Assembly (NCBI RefSeq): GCF_010093535.1
Contig: NW_022985170.1
Coordinates: 290,016-354,015 of the forward strand
Origin: Lindgomyces ingoldianus
Lineage: Eukaryota > Ascomycota > Dothideomycetes > Pleosporales > Lindgomycetaceae
Length of the DNA: 64,000 nt
Reading direction: 5' to 3'
In this document: positions 20,921 to 33,079 of the stretch, in pieces
Layout of the letters: each line of letters begins with the position of its first letter
How positions within the stretch are numbered: position 1 is the stretch's first letter
Notes under the pieces: generated by a model
Seen by the model: the letters and a program-made list of their open reading frames with translations, nothing else
Databases searched by the model: none
Told to the model about the DNA's origin: nothing
Position numbers and translations under genes: made by a program

Positions 20921-23900
20921 ATGTACGGTTCTGGCCCCCAAACTGGTATCTCGACACCGCGCTCCCAGGCGTCGCTCCGTCCCCTCATTCTCTCCCACGG
21001 CTCGCTCGAATACACCCTCCTTATCCCCACCGCCCTACATTTTAATGCCCAGCAGCTGAAGGATGCCTTCAATGCTACCCTGCCCGAACCCACAGACGAA
21101 CTGGCGCAAGATGATGAGCCGTCCTCAGTACCCGAGTTGGTTGCCCGGTATCTGGGCTTCATTGCCCAGGAGGTAGAAGAGGGAGACGACCCAGGCTCCT
21201 TCGAAGAGGTCCTCAAGCTCGTCGTAAACGAGTTTGAGCGTGCCTTCCTCCGCGGGAATGAGGTGCATGCCCTGGCAGCGAGCCTCCCTGGTATTCAGCA
21301 AAAGAAGCTGATCACCGTCCGATCATACTACACCGCTCGCGCCGCGGTCGAAAGACCGATCAAGCACCACGAATCTGCTCTCCTGCGTGAAGCTGCTGAT
21401 GAGAATGCCCTGGTCTACGCTGTCTTAGGCGGCCAAGGCAACATTGAAGAGTACTTCGAGGAGCTCCGCGAAATCTACACGACATACCCCTCATTTGTTG
21501 AAGATTTCGTTGCTGCCGAAGCACAGCACCTCCTGACCCTGGCCCGTGACCCCCGAGCCGAGAAGCTCTACTCTAAGGGTCTGGACGTGATGCGATGGCT
21601 CACCAACAAAGACTCCCAGCCGGACACCGACTACCTCGTTTCGGCACCTGTTAGTTTGCCCTTGATTGGGTTGACTCAGCTGGCACACTATGTCGTGACC
21701 TGCAGAGTCCTCGGCAGCCACCCCGGTCACATTCGCAGCCGCCTGTCTGGTGTCACTGGTCACTCACAAGGTGTTGTTACCGCCGCTGCCATTGCCGAGG
21801 CAAAGAACTGGGAAAGCTTTGAACAAGCTGCTAAGAAGGCGATTACGATTTTGTTTTGGATTGGAACTCGTAGCCAGCAGGCTTATCCAAGGACTTCGCT
21901 CGCACCAAATATTCTTCAAGACTCAGTTGACAATGGCGAGGGTACCCCTACTCCAATGCTTTCCATTCGAGATCTTTCGAGGAAAGCAGTCCAGGATCAC
22001 ATTGACGCGACCAATGCACATTTGCCTAAAGATAGGCACATTGCCATCTCGCTTGTCAACAGTGCTCGCAATTTCGTTGTCACAGGCCCGCCTATTTCCC
22101 TATATGGCCTGAACCTGCGCCTGCGAAAAGTCAAAGCCCCGACTGGTTTGGATCAGACAAGGATTCCTTTCACGGACCGTAAAGTTCGCTTTGTGAACCG
22201 TTTCTTGCCCATCACTGCTCCCTTCCATAGCCCATACCTGACTGAGGCTACCAAACAGCTTAAGGAAGACTTGAAGGATGTCGTGATCCCGGCCAGCAGC
22301 CTAGGAATTCCCATGTACGACACCAACACAGGCAATGATATCCGAGATGAAGACGCCGACAACATTGTCCCGGCCCTTGTTCGCATGATTACCAACGACC
22401 CCGTTAACTGGGAGAAGGCTACTGTCTTCCCCAAAGCCACGCATATTCTCGACTTTGGCCCGGGAGGTATCTCTGGTCTCGGCGTGTTAACCAATCGCAA
22501 CAAGGATGGCACTGGCGTCCGTGTGATTCTTGCGGGCTCCATCGACGGCACGAATGCCGAAGTTGGGTACAAACCAGAGATCTTCGACAGAGATGCTGAA
22601 CATGCTGTGAAGTACGCGGTGGATTGGGTTAAGGAGCACGGGCCACGTCTTGTGAAGACATCGGTTGGTCAGACTTTCGTCGATACCAAGATGAGCAGGC
22701 TTCTCGGACTGCCGCCCGTCATGGTGGCTGGTATGACTCCTTGCACCGTCCCGTGGGACTTTGTGGCTGCAACAATGAACGCTGGCTACGAGATTGAGCT
22801 TGCTGGCGGTGGTTACTACAACGAAAAATCCATGACTGCTGCCATCAACAAGATCGAGAAGGCGATCCCCCCGGGCCGTGGCATTACAATTAATTTGATC
22901 TACGTCAATCCCCGCGCAATGGCCTGGCAGATCCCTCTCATTGGCAAATTGAGGGCTGATGGGGTTCCCATCGAAGGTCTTACAATCGGTGCGGGAGTTC
23001 CTTCTATTGAAGTCGCCAACGAGTATATTGAGACCTTGGGCATCAAGCACATTGCTTTTAAGCCTGGATCTGTCGAAGCCATTCAACAGACTATCAACAT
23101 CGCAAAAGCCAATCCAACGTTCCCTGTTATCCTTCAGTGGACGGGAGGTCGTGGCGGTGGTCACCACTCTTTTGAAGATTTTCACCAACCTATCCTGCAA
23201 ATGTACAGCCGTATCCGCAAGTGCGATAACTTAGTCCTCGTGGCTGGCTCCGGCTTTGGCGGTGCCGAAGATACATACCCCTACCTAACTGGCCAATGGT
23301 CAACCCGATTTGGCTACCCCCCAATGCCTTACGACGGCTGCTTGTTTGGTAGCCGTATGATGACGGCGAAGGAAGCTCACACCTCAAAGAATGCCAAGAA
23401 GGCCATCGTAGATGCTCCGGGTCTCGATGACGGTGAATGGGAAAAGACATATAAAGGGCCGGCCGGTGGTGTAATTACCGTTCGCTCCGAGATGGGCGAG
23501 CCAATTCACAAGCTTGCAACCCGCGGTGTTCTCTTCTGGCATGAGATGGATCAGAAGATCTTCAGCTTGGACAAGGCCAAGCGCATTCCGGAACTCAAGA
23601 AGATGCGCGAGCATATTATCACGAAGCTTAACAATGACTTCCAGAAGGTCTGGTTTGGAAGGAACCGAAACGGCGAGTCCGTGGACCTCGAGGATATGAC
23701 TTATGCCGAGGTCATTGAACGTATGGTCGACTTGATGTATGTCAAGCACGAATCTCGCTGGATTGATCCAAGCTTGAGACGTCTTGCTGGCGACTTTATC
23801 CGGCGTGTGGAGGAGCGTTTTAGCAAGTCCGACAGCGAGTCCCTGATCCAGAACTACGACGAGCTTAACAACCCTTATCCGATTGTTGAGAAAGTCCTGA

Positions 23901-26900
23901 AAGTTTATCATGAAGCTGAGAACCAGCTCATCAATGCTCAAGACGTCCAGCATTTCCTCCTACTCTGCCAGCGACGCGGCCAGAAGCCTGTCCCCTTTGT
24001 GCCAGTTCTCGATGACACCTTTGAATACTTCTTCAAGAAGGATTCGCTCTGGCAATCCGAGGACCTTGAGGCCGTTGTTGACCAAGATGTGGGACGGACC
24101 TGTATATTGCAAGGCCCTATGGCTGCAAAATACTCCACAGTTGTAGACGAGCCCGTCAAGGATATTCTGGATGGTGTCCATCTGAATCATATCAAGTTTT
24201 TGCTCCGTGATGTCTACGGCGGTGATGAGTCCAAAGTTCCAGTTATTGAATACTTTGGGAGCAAGCTACTTGGCGCCAACACCGCTGTCGAGGTTGATGG
24301 ATTGACCGTTTCTCAAGTCGAAAACAAGGTTGTGTACCGTCTCTCCTCCGCCTCTAATTCCAACCTGCCGGATGTCAACTCCTGGCTGCAACTTCTGGCT
24401 GGGACCTCCTATTCCTGGAGACACGCCTTCTTCACTGCCGACATTTTCGTCCAAGGGCAGCGGTTCCAAACGAACCCAATGCAGCGAATCTTCGCGCCGA
24501 CGTTGGGTATGATGGTTGAGATTACTCACCCGAATGACCCAGCAAAGACTGTTATCACCGTCAAAGAACCATATCACGGTGGCAAGCATGTCAAGACGGT
24601 GGAAGTCAGCCTAGCAAAGAATCATGAAATCACCGTCAACCTGTACGAAGAGCGGACGGTCCTGAAAAAGACGGCAGCCCTACCGTTAAAGTTTACCTAT
24701 CGTCCTGAAGTCGGCTACGCTCCCATTCATGAGGTTATGGATGCTCGCAATGACAGGATCAAAGAGTTCTACTACAAGATTTGGTTTGGAGATGAGGCTG
24801 TTCCCTTTGAAGCTCCCGTCACTTCTAAATTTGATGGTGGACGCGCCACCGTTACGAGTGAGGCAATTAATGACTTTGTTCATGCCGTTGGTAACACCGG
24901 TGAGTCTTTCGTCGATCTTCCTGGCAAGGAGGTGTGGGCACCTATGGACTTTGCCATCGTCGTCGGCTGGAAGGCTATCACCAAGCCCATCTTTCCGAGG
25001 GCCATTGACGGAGATCTCCTCAAGCTTGTCCATTTATCGAACGGCTTCCGCATGATCCCAGGTGCGGAGCCTCTGAAGAAGGGTGATATTTTGGATACCA
25101 CTGCCCAAATCAATGCTGTGATCAACCAAGATTCTGGCAAGATGGTTGAGGTCTGCGGAACCATCACTCGTGACGGCACACCTGTTATGGAAGTTACGAG
25201 CCAGTTCTTGTACCGTGGCGCGTACACTGATTTTGAAAACACTTTCCAGAGGAAGACCGAGACCCCAATGCAGCTTCACTTAGGAACTTCCAAGGATGTC
25301 GCTATCCTTCGTTCAAAGGAATGGTTCAACCTTGAGGAGCCTGAGATCGAGCTCTTAAATAAGACCTTGACCTTCAAGCTACAAAGCTTCATGCGGTACA
25401 AGAACAAGACCGCCTTCAGCGAGGTCCAGACCATCGGCGAAGTCTTACTCGAGCTGCCCACCAAGGAGATAATCCAGATTGCTTCGGTCGAGTACCAGTC
25501 CGGGACCTCATATGGTAACCCAGTCCTCGACTACCTAGAGCGCAACGGAGCCGCGATTGACCAGCCCGTCAACTTCGAGAATCCTATCCCATTGAACGGC
25601 AAGACCCCTTTGACTTTGAAGGCTCCCGCCTCAAATGAGACTTATGCTCGTGTTTCGGGTGACTACAACCCAATCCACGTGTCGCGTGTCTTTTCAAGCT
25701 ATGCCAACCTCCCGGGAACAATTACCCACGGCATGTACTCTAGTGCCGCCGTCCGAAGCTTGGTCGAGACCTGGGCAGCAGAGAACCACATTGGCCGGGT
25801 TAGGAGCTTCCATGTCAACTTGGTCGGAATGGTGCTTCCTGATGACATTATCGATGTCAAGCTTCAACACGTAGGTATGGTCTCTGGGCGTAAAATTATG
25901 AAGATCGAAGCCAGCAACAAGGAGACCGAAGAGAAGGTTCTCCTTGGTGAAGCTGAGGTTGAGCAGCCAACGACCGCCTACGTCTTCACTGGGCAAGGCT
26001 CGCAAGAGCAAGGTATGGGCATGGACCTGTATGAGAGCAGTGCTGTCGCGAAGGAGGTTTGGGATCGCGCTGATAAGCACTTTATGGATAATTATGGTAT
26101 GACGTCCCCTCGATTAACCCAAAATACTTGTATTAACATTACACAGGCTTTGCCATCACCAATATTGTCAAGAACAACCCCAACGAACTCACTATTCACT
26201 TTGGTGGGCCACGTGGTAAAGCAATCCGCCAGAATTACATGTCCATGACATTCGAAACGGTCAGCTCGGATGGAAGCATCAAATCAGAGAAGATCTTCAA
26301 AGAGATCGACGAGAACACGACGTCATACACGTACCGATCCCCAACCGGCCTGCTATCGGCTACTCAATTCACTCAACCTGCTCTGACCCTCATGGAGAAG
26401 GCCTCTTTTGAGGACATGCGCTCAAAAGGTCTGGTCCAACGCGACAGCAGCTTTGCTGGCCACTCGCTTGGAGAGTACTCTGCTCTAGCTGCCCTTGCAG
26501 AGGTCATGCCGATTGAGAGCTTGGTCTCAGTCGTGTTCTATCGTGGTTTGACTATGCAAGTCGCTGTTGAGCGTGACGAGACTGGCCGGTCCAACTACTC
26601 CATGTGCGCCGTCAATCCTAGCAGGATCTCGAAGACCTTCAATGAGCAGGCTCTACAATATGTAGTTGAGAACATCTCCGAACAGACTGGCTGGCTCTTG
26701 GAGATCGTTAATTATAACATCGCCAATATGCAGTATGTCTGCGCCGGCGATCTCCGCGCTCTTGACTGCCTCACCAACGTCACCAATTATCTCAAGGCGC
26801 AAAAGATCGACATCCAGGAGCTCATGCAGAGTATGTCCCTAGAAGACGTCAAGGCACACTTAGTAGAGATCATCAAAGAGTGCGCTAAGCAGACTGAGGC

Positions 26901-27237
26901 CAAGCCACAGCCATTGGATCTCCAGCGTGGATTTGCCACGATTCCTCTCAAGGGTATCGACGTGCCATTCCACAGCACCTTCTTGCGGTCGGGTGTCAAG
27001 CCTTTCCGAAGCTTCTTGCTGAAGAAGATCCACAAGACATCGATTGATCCATCGAAGCTCATTGGGAAGTATATTCCCAACGTCACTGCCAAGCCTTTCG
27101 AGCTTACCAAAGAGTACTTTGAGGAGGTTTACAAGCTGACGAACTCGCCCAAGATTGGCAACATCCTGGCGAACTGGGACAAGTATGAGGAGAAGGAGGA
27201 AGCAAAAGTAGCGACCGGGACTGCTCAAGTCGCTTGA
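20921..27237 (+). CDS. FAS1: Fatty acid synthase subunit beta
   Basis: Two exons (20921..26096, 26147..27237) with a 50 bp intron give 2088 aa, the normal Fas1 length. Domains in order: acetyl transferase with nucleophile Ser282 in GHSQG; enoyl reductase from about 590 ([14 protein letters not shown]) with the FMN-site loop [14 protein letters not shown]; a double hot-dog dehydratase region ending with YNPIHVS and [12 protein letters not shown] near 1590-1620; and malonyl/palmitoyl transferase starting [15 protein letters not shown] with Ser1832 in [14 protein letters not shown]. The intron interrupts the Gly codon of [11 protein letters not shown]. It makes the cytosolic alpha6-beta6 synthase together with FAS2. 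The ATG at 20921 opens the family-typical [15 protein letters not shown]. Both chains are full length with intact active sites, so I read the pair as the primary synthase and not a cluster-specific hexanoate synthase. Confidence 0.97.
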
Positions 27238-27770
27238 TTGATTTGAGTGAGCATTGTGAAGTTGTAATGAAGTGCAGGTGGCGTTTTGGAACCTGGTGTT
27301 TGAGGAGAGCGATATCCGAGTTACTGTATCACTTCGTTCCGCGGGGCTCCTAGACTTGTTGTTCAAGTAGCATAGATTATAATAATAGTTCTTCTTAACA
27401 TATTCTGACATGCCTCTCTCGCATTTGTGACGGTGACGCATGGCGTGAAGTGCACCTGTCCGACTCCGAGTGGAAGTGGCCACACTGTGTGTTGCGGCGC
27501 GAACATCCACATAACACGATGCCTCCTGCAATTATAAGTAATCACGCCTTGATCTCTCTAAACTCCTCTCGCTCGTACGACGTAGCAATTTTTGGGGTGT
27601 CTAGCAATATTCTTCGAGGCTTGCCAAGCCCGTCAGCCACACTTAGCCACGCACAAGCGGCTTGTTGTTTACCCACGCCAATTGGCTGTCCTAGCAACCA
27701 CAGAACTTCAACCCACACAGGACAAGCCTGTCAGCGCATTCACTCTCTTAGGCCTTCTTGAACAAGCGAC
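27238..27770. other. Intergenic between FAS1 and BRL1-like gene
   Basis: Holds the FAS1 3' UTR and the promoter of the next gene in the same direction. No further gene seen. Confidence 0.5.
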
Positions 27771-29505
27771 ATGTCCTCCGCTCGCAATCGTGGCTCCACT
27801 ACTCCTATGGAATTCGAATGGCAGAATAATACAGGCCCTACAGACGCACAATCGCCATTCCTACAAGCAGGAGTGGCAAAGAAGCGTGAGTTAGACTCTG
27901 ATGCCATTTCGACCGACATAGGAGACTTAAACTAACTTAAGGGCCTCCTTTGGCCAACCAGGCCCGCACTCAGTACTAGACTCGTCGCCATCCAAGAGCA
28001 GCTTCTCGACGCCCAACCGTTTCCAGCTCCGCGAACCAAACTCGGAACGCCACCTCTTCAGTGACGCACCCAAACCGCTGCCCGCAGTACCATCACATGT
28101 GTGGGAGCCGCGAACGCCGACAACCCTAGTCGACTTAAGCTCTGGCGGGGAGACGCCAAACACGCCGGCGAACGACGACAGCGAGGCGGCAACACCCGAG
28201 ACGCAGCTGCGGAGCAAGATGGGCGGGTTGATGAGCGAGCGCAGGAGCAAGAGCAAGAGCCCCACTAAGCGGCGCGAGAGCTGGTACAACCGGTTCCTGC
28301 CCTCGTCAAGCCCAAGCCCCGCCAAAGAGAAGGAGAAGGAGAAGGAGCCGCGCGACCCTTACAGCAAGAAGGCCGAGCACCGCATCATGAAGCGACGCTC
28401 CAAGAACAAGAAAGCGCTAGCCCGAGACGACTACGGCTACGGCTACTACTCCGATGACGATAGTAGGCCGAACAATGGCGGTGCCCCGATGCCCCAGGCC
28501 CAACCGGACATGGCCTCCCGGCTCGGCAGCCTGTTCACCTTCATCGAGGCGCACCCGCATCTGCCGTCGGTCCTGTCCTTCTACCTGCAGCTCCTCATAA
28601 ACTCCATTCTCGGTCTCTTTTTTGTTTATATCATCTTCCGCGGCTGGCGCGCCGTCCTCAACGACATCGACCTTGAGTCGCGCAACAACATGATCGGCGT
28701 CATCGCCGACATCAAGGCCTGTGCCAAGGAGTACACCGATAACCGCTGCGACCCCCACCATCGCGTCCCAGCCATGGCGAAGCTATGCCAGACGTGGGAG
28801 AACTGCATGCAGCGCGATCCGCAGAAGGCCGCTGCCGCCACCGTCTCGGCCAAGACTTTCGCCATGATTTTCAATGCCTTTGTGGAGGAATTCAGTTACA
28901 AGTCCATGGTATTTATTGCTTTCCTTACCTTCCTCTCTCTCCTACGTTTGTTAATCATGCGCTCGTATGAGCGATCTCTCGTACATCAGCCTCAGCGCCC
29001 ACACTAGGCTCGTTCCCAACAACCACCAACTGAGGAAGGATACTGAGCCCTTCAAGATCCACCTGCACCTGCTGAACGCGACGGCCCCTACTATTGTCCA
29101 GACACCTCCGGCTCAGCATTCCCTCCCTCAGTTTAGCTAGGCTTTGCTAACCCCATCTCTGAGCAGATCTTTACAGCCATTGTCATCTTTGGCGGCTTCA
29201 ACATATCAAATTGGGCGTTCGGTCTCTTCCGCCAAAAGCAACAATCGCACCCTGGCCTTCGTCACAGTGAATCCTTCAACTATCCTCCACCCCCCGCAAC
29301 CCCTCAACGATATCCGAGCAATGGTTTTATTGACCAGCAGCATTTCTACACCCCTTATGGCAGCATGAACGCGAATATGTTGCCGCAAGCTGCGCAGAGT
29401 ATGCCCGCTTTGCCCATGCCAGAGAGTATTGAAGCCAGCGCTGGAACACCCGCTGTTTCTAGGAAGGAGGAAAGGAGCCCTAGTAAAAAGAGTTTTTGGA
29501 GATGA
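27771..29505 (+). CDS. BRL1: Brl1/Brr6-type nuclear envelope protein
   Basis: Three exons (27771..27885, 27962..28908, 29167..29505) give 466 aa. The second intron is unusually long for this window (258 bp). The first 230 residues are polar and disordered with basic clusters. A first membrane helix spans about 244-265 (FYLQLLINSILGLFFVYIIF). The lumenal loop has four Cys at 292, 301, 314 and 320 (C-x8-C-x12-C-x5-C). A second membrane segment begins at about 355 (IFTAIVIFGGF), formed across intron 2, and is followed by a short polar tail. Two helices flanking a four-Cys loop define the Brl1/Brr6 disulfide domain. These ER and inner nuclear membrane proteins assist nuclear pore complex assembly and membrane lipid homeostasis. 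The ATG context (gcgacATGTCC) is acceptable and the frame has no earlier start. Confidence 0.88.
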
Positions 29506-30507
29506 TTTGGACTTTTGAAATATCTTACCGCCTTTCAACAGATGCCTGCTTGATTAGTTAGGCGGGAGTGACTTTGATATTCTTGTAATGATATTATTAT
29601 ATGTAAATGGGTCCTTGTCGCTTGGGTGAATCGGTGGTGTTGGTAAATTCGGTTTAGGGTGGTCACGATCATCAAATGACGTCACTGGTGTTTTTGCATC
29701 TAGAAACGGTAAAGCATATGCATAGTTATAGTCAACGAATTATCTCCACAAAGGAAGATATGTGCCTTGTGTGAATACTCCCTGTGGGAGGAAGAGCCCA
29801 AAAAATAGCATGAGAAATCAGGGGGTAACGTAAGTACATGCTCGTCGATTAATGGTGAGTTGTGGAACAATGTAACAACGCAGTGTCTGTCTGTGTTATC
29901 GGCATTCATAATTCCTATGTAACTCATCATTGCTTCCAGTGTGCAACGCTGAAAGAGATATCTTGACATGCACCCCGCAAGGACAGAATCTAGGAATATT
30001 CAAAATGATTCCAGTGAACTATTGTTAGCACCTGCTTCCTCTACATCCTCTCCATCTCAACACAAGGCCTCCTTCCTAATGCCTAGGTACCAGAGCCTAA
30101 CGGATCTTCGATGCATCGATATGGATTCATGCCCTTCCTTTATTTGCTATCGTTAGGACCTTGTCACAAGCACTCTGGGTTCTAACGCAAGAATTGTTTC
30201 TCGTAGTCTTTGATAGAAATGCAGAAGAGTGTGCAAGACATCGGAGGTTCCAAATCTTGGAGTTTCAGATTCGGAGCATTGTGACTTTAGCGTTTAGACA
30301 AAGAAAGCTATGAAAAATAAACATTACCGGGGCGATCACCAATTAATTGAACAGGAGCCCATCTGTACGCCACCATTTGTATATAACCAAGACAGAGTAT
30401 TCCAATTTGGCCGACCATCCGAACGTTCCATACCTTACCCCAACTCCAATATTATCCAAACTCAATTTGTCCTCCATGATGGCCCCATTCCCAACCAAAC
30501 CCCTCTC
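29506..30507. other. Intergenic between convergent BRL1-like and CYP52-like genes
   Basis: About 1 kb holding two 3' ends. Only short frames; nothing recognised. Confidence 0.5.
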
Positions 30508-32152
30508 TTAAGCTGGGGTTAAAGAAACCAATGTCCCATTCGCCGAACAAGCCGTCAAAGTCAAGCTCTCCTTCCAAATCCCATCCACGTCCCTACTCTC
30601 CACCTTCTGGAATTCCTGCACTAGCCTACACGTGACATAGCTTGCCTCTGTCAGAGCATATTGCTGGCCCAAGCAGATTCTCGGGCCGCCGTTGAAGGGG
30701 AGATATTCCCAGCCCGGTCGAAGGTGCTCCCAGCGCTCGGGTTTGTACTCGAGGGAGTCGTTACCGAAATAATCGGTGCGGCGGTGCATGCCGTAGGGAG
30801 AGTAAGTGACCAAGGTGCCGCGCGGGATAAAGAGTGGGTGCGTGCCTTTGGGGCCACCGCCGAGAGGGAGGACGGTATCGCGGATGGCGAAGCGACCGTT
30901 ACCAGGAACTACAGGGTGGAGACGTAGGGCTGCATATATTAGCGTGAGCTCGGATGCAGAGGAGAAGAAGGAGGGTAGGGAGAGGGTGATAAGAACACAT
31001 AGAAGGCAAGAGGGTGAAAGAGGACTTACATTCGTTCAGGCACCACTTTAAGTACTTCAGATTCCTCAACTCTTCATACGAAGGCGTCCTTCCATCAAGT
31101 TCTCCAACCTCCGCCCTCAACTTAGCCCAAATGTTTGGATTCTTGGAAAGCTCAAAAAACATATTACTCAACAAACTCGCAGTCGTATCGCGTCCCGCAA
31201 GCAGAACATTCATAAGCTCGTCTCTGATCCTCTTCTTATCATTCGTCTGCTTGGCCAACTCGTGGATAAATACGTATCTCTCCTCATTCTTCTCTCCACC
31301 AATCTTCCTCTCCGCATCGCTCTCTTCGCGCCAGCGCACCGCGTCATCAACCCATTTATCCACGTATTCATGACAGATGCGGATCGCTTCCTTGCCCTCC
31401 TTGTTCTTCCTAAACCGGTCTAAGAAGCCAATACGTGTGCGTGTCAGGACGTCTGCCTGGGCGAATGTAAACGCTTTACTGAAAATAACGTCCTCGTTCA
31501 ACGTCTGTTCTTGCCCTATCATTCGGAGCGAGTTCGTAGAATGGTTGAACAGGAATTCTGTAGCGGTATCGATAGTCAACCGGAAGAAGAGTTCTTGGAG
31601 ATCGACAGTAGCTCCATCCCTCGGAATCCACTTCAACATGAGCTTGAAATGACGTTCGAAAGCGTCGAGATCAGCCAGCTGCTCCCGCACAAAATTCGGC
31701 CGCAGGAGATGCCGAGACTTGGCCCACCGCTCGCCGTCTGAGTTGAAGATGCCCTGGCCAAGCAGAGGCGTGAAGGCTTTTGTTCTGGCGCCGAATGAGT
31801 AGTCCTTGAACTTCAATGATAGAATCGTCTTAACGTTCTCAGGCTCCACTGTCACGATAATCGGCATTGTCATGATGCGCGAATGGAAGGTCCATGACCC
31901 AAACCGCTTGAACCGATTCCAGTTTGACTCAAGCACAGTCTTATTGCGGGCGTTTCTGATATTAAATCGCAGAACGTCGATGCCGAGAATTGGGTCTTTG
32001 TTGAAGTGGTGTGGACATGGCTGGCAGCCATTTTCCCGCTTAATGCGCTGTCGGGTTAGGTAAAGATTTAGACGGGTATAGAGAATGTAAGAGAAGAAGG
32101 CCCCGGCGGCGAGGTATAGAACCAGTGGGTGATGCTTTCCCTGGACAGGCAT
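30508..32152 (-). CDS. Cytochrome P450, CYP52-like fatty acid/alkane hydroxylase
   Basis: Two exons, complement(30508..30929, 31030..32152), give 514 aa. An N-terminal membrane anchor spans 9-28. The I-helix oxygen-binding motif AGRDTTA is at 319-325. The K-helix ExxR (E374-SLR) is created exactly across the 100 bp intron. A PERF-type sequence KPERWEHL precedes the haem loop [12 protein letters not shown] with ligand Cys460. The sequence after the haem Cys ([17 protein letters not shown]) and the early [15 protein letters not shown] are typical of the CYP52 group of omega-hydroxylases of fatty acids and alkanes; subfamily is uncertain. It would act on the ER membrane with a P450 reductase. 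The next gene upstream encodes a UstYa-like protein in the same orientation. The promoter carries a CCTCGG site. Confidence 0.92.
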
Positions 32153-32220
32153 AGTGGAAAGTCGACTGACTAATGGAGAAAGAAAGGTGGGGTTGGAGTT
32201 GAAGGGCTAGGAGGTGGATG

Positions 32221-32226
32221 CCTCGG
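32221..32226 (+). promoter_or_regulatory. CCTCGG hexamer, candidate FarA/CTF1 site
   Basis: It lies 68 bp upstream of the P450 ATG at 32152 (reading CCGAGG on the gene strand). It is the same hexamer, at nearly the same distance, as in front of FAS1. CYP52-type genes are commonly induced by fatty acids, which fits, but two hexamers alone are weak evidence. Confidence 0.3.
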
Positions 32227-32864
32227 AGAGCCTAGCGACAGAACGAATACTCCAGAAAAAGAACAAAGTCAGCAGCCTAGTAGAGGTTAGATATGTGCCT
32301 CTCTAATTTTGCGAGGCGCCGGTTGTCTTGACCCTAGGAACCCGAGAATCACAATATGCGGCGAGGATGAAGCCCTTATAACTCTTTGGGATGAACAGCC
32401 TATTTGAGCACAGTCCAACCCTCCCTTCCGCTGGGTTCCTTGCTCACGGCACTGCCGAATTCCAGGATGTTTCCCAAGGGCGGGGAAACGTGTTGCCGTC
32501 TACTGCCGGTCAAATCACTAGCAGAAGCTCAAAGGGGGTTGCAAAAGCCACGTCGTCGGCCGAGAGAGCGAAAAAAAGCTCCGAGCCGCGGTCCATGACG
32601 GTCATTATGTATGGCACATGAAGATGAGCACCGTGAAAGAATGCTAGCAAAAGGAGTCGGGCCAACACTTCTGGCCGCGTCCGTGGCGAACGAATCTCGG
32701 GGATGCCGTGCCACAGATGCCAAGCACTCACCCTCGTTGACCGGCCGGCTGCACGTGATTGGCCCTAATGAAGCCCACTATAGCCTTGTCATATGCGCAA
32801 AGGACTAGTGTATCCGCGCGACAGCTCACACAAGATGCACCACAATTGCAAGGTGGTGGCGGTG

Positions 32865-32912
32865 TAGATGTGGCGTTGTCTCCTCAACTAGATGTGGCGT
32901 TGTCTCCTCAAC
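32865..32912 (+). repeat. Two perfect 24-bp direct repeats
   Basis: The unit tagatgtggcgttgtctcct plus caac occurs twice back to back, followed by a partial third start (tagat). The total span is 48 bp, in the intergenic region between the P450 and UstYa-like genes. It probably arose by slippage or small duplication. Confidence 0.85.
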
Positions 32913-33079
32913 TAGATATGAAGAAGGCGAAAGACGCTTCGTGTCGCTTTTCACAGGTGCAATGCAGTCGCAAAGCGTAAACAGTGACGGTGTGAAGCTA
33001 CCATTGATGACTTGACTGCGCATGCATGCATATTTCGCTAAAAAGCCTCGCTTCTATTCGTTGGTTTCTCTATTGTACC

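Larger units (their letters stand above)
32153..33079. promoter_or_regulatory. Upstream region of the CYP52-like gene, with a 24-bp tandem repeat
   Basis: 927 bp between the P450 start codon and the UstYa-like stop codon. It contains CCTCGG at 32221-32226 and two perfect 24 bp direct repeats at 32865-32912. No gene recognised; frames of 60-76 codons look like chance. Confidence 0.5.

Noticed and set aside
13885..27237. FAS pair as a cluster-specific hexanoate synthase
   Set aside because: No polyketide or terpene synthase nearby; both chains have the length and complete domain set of the primary synthase.
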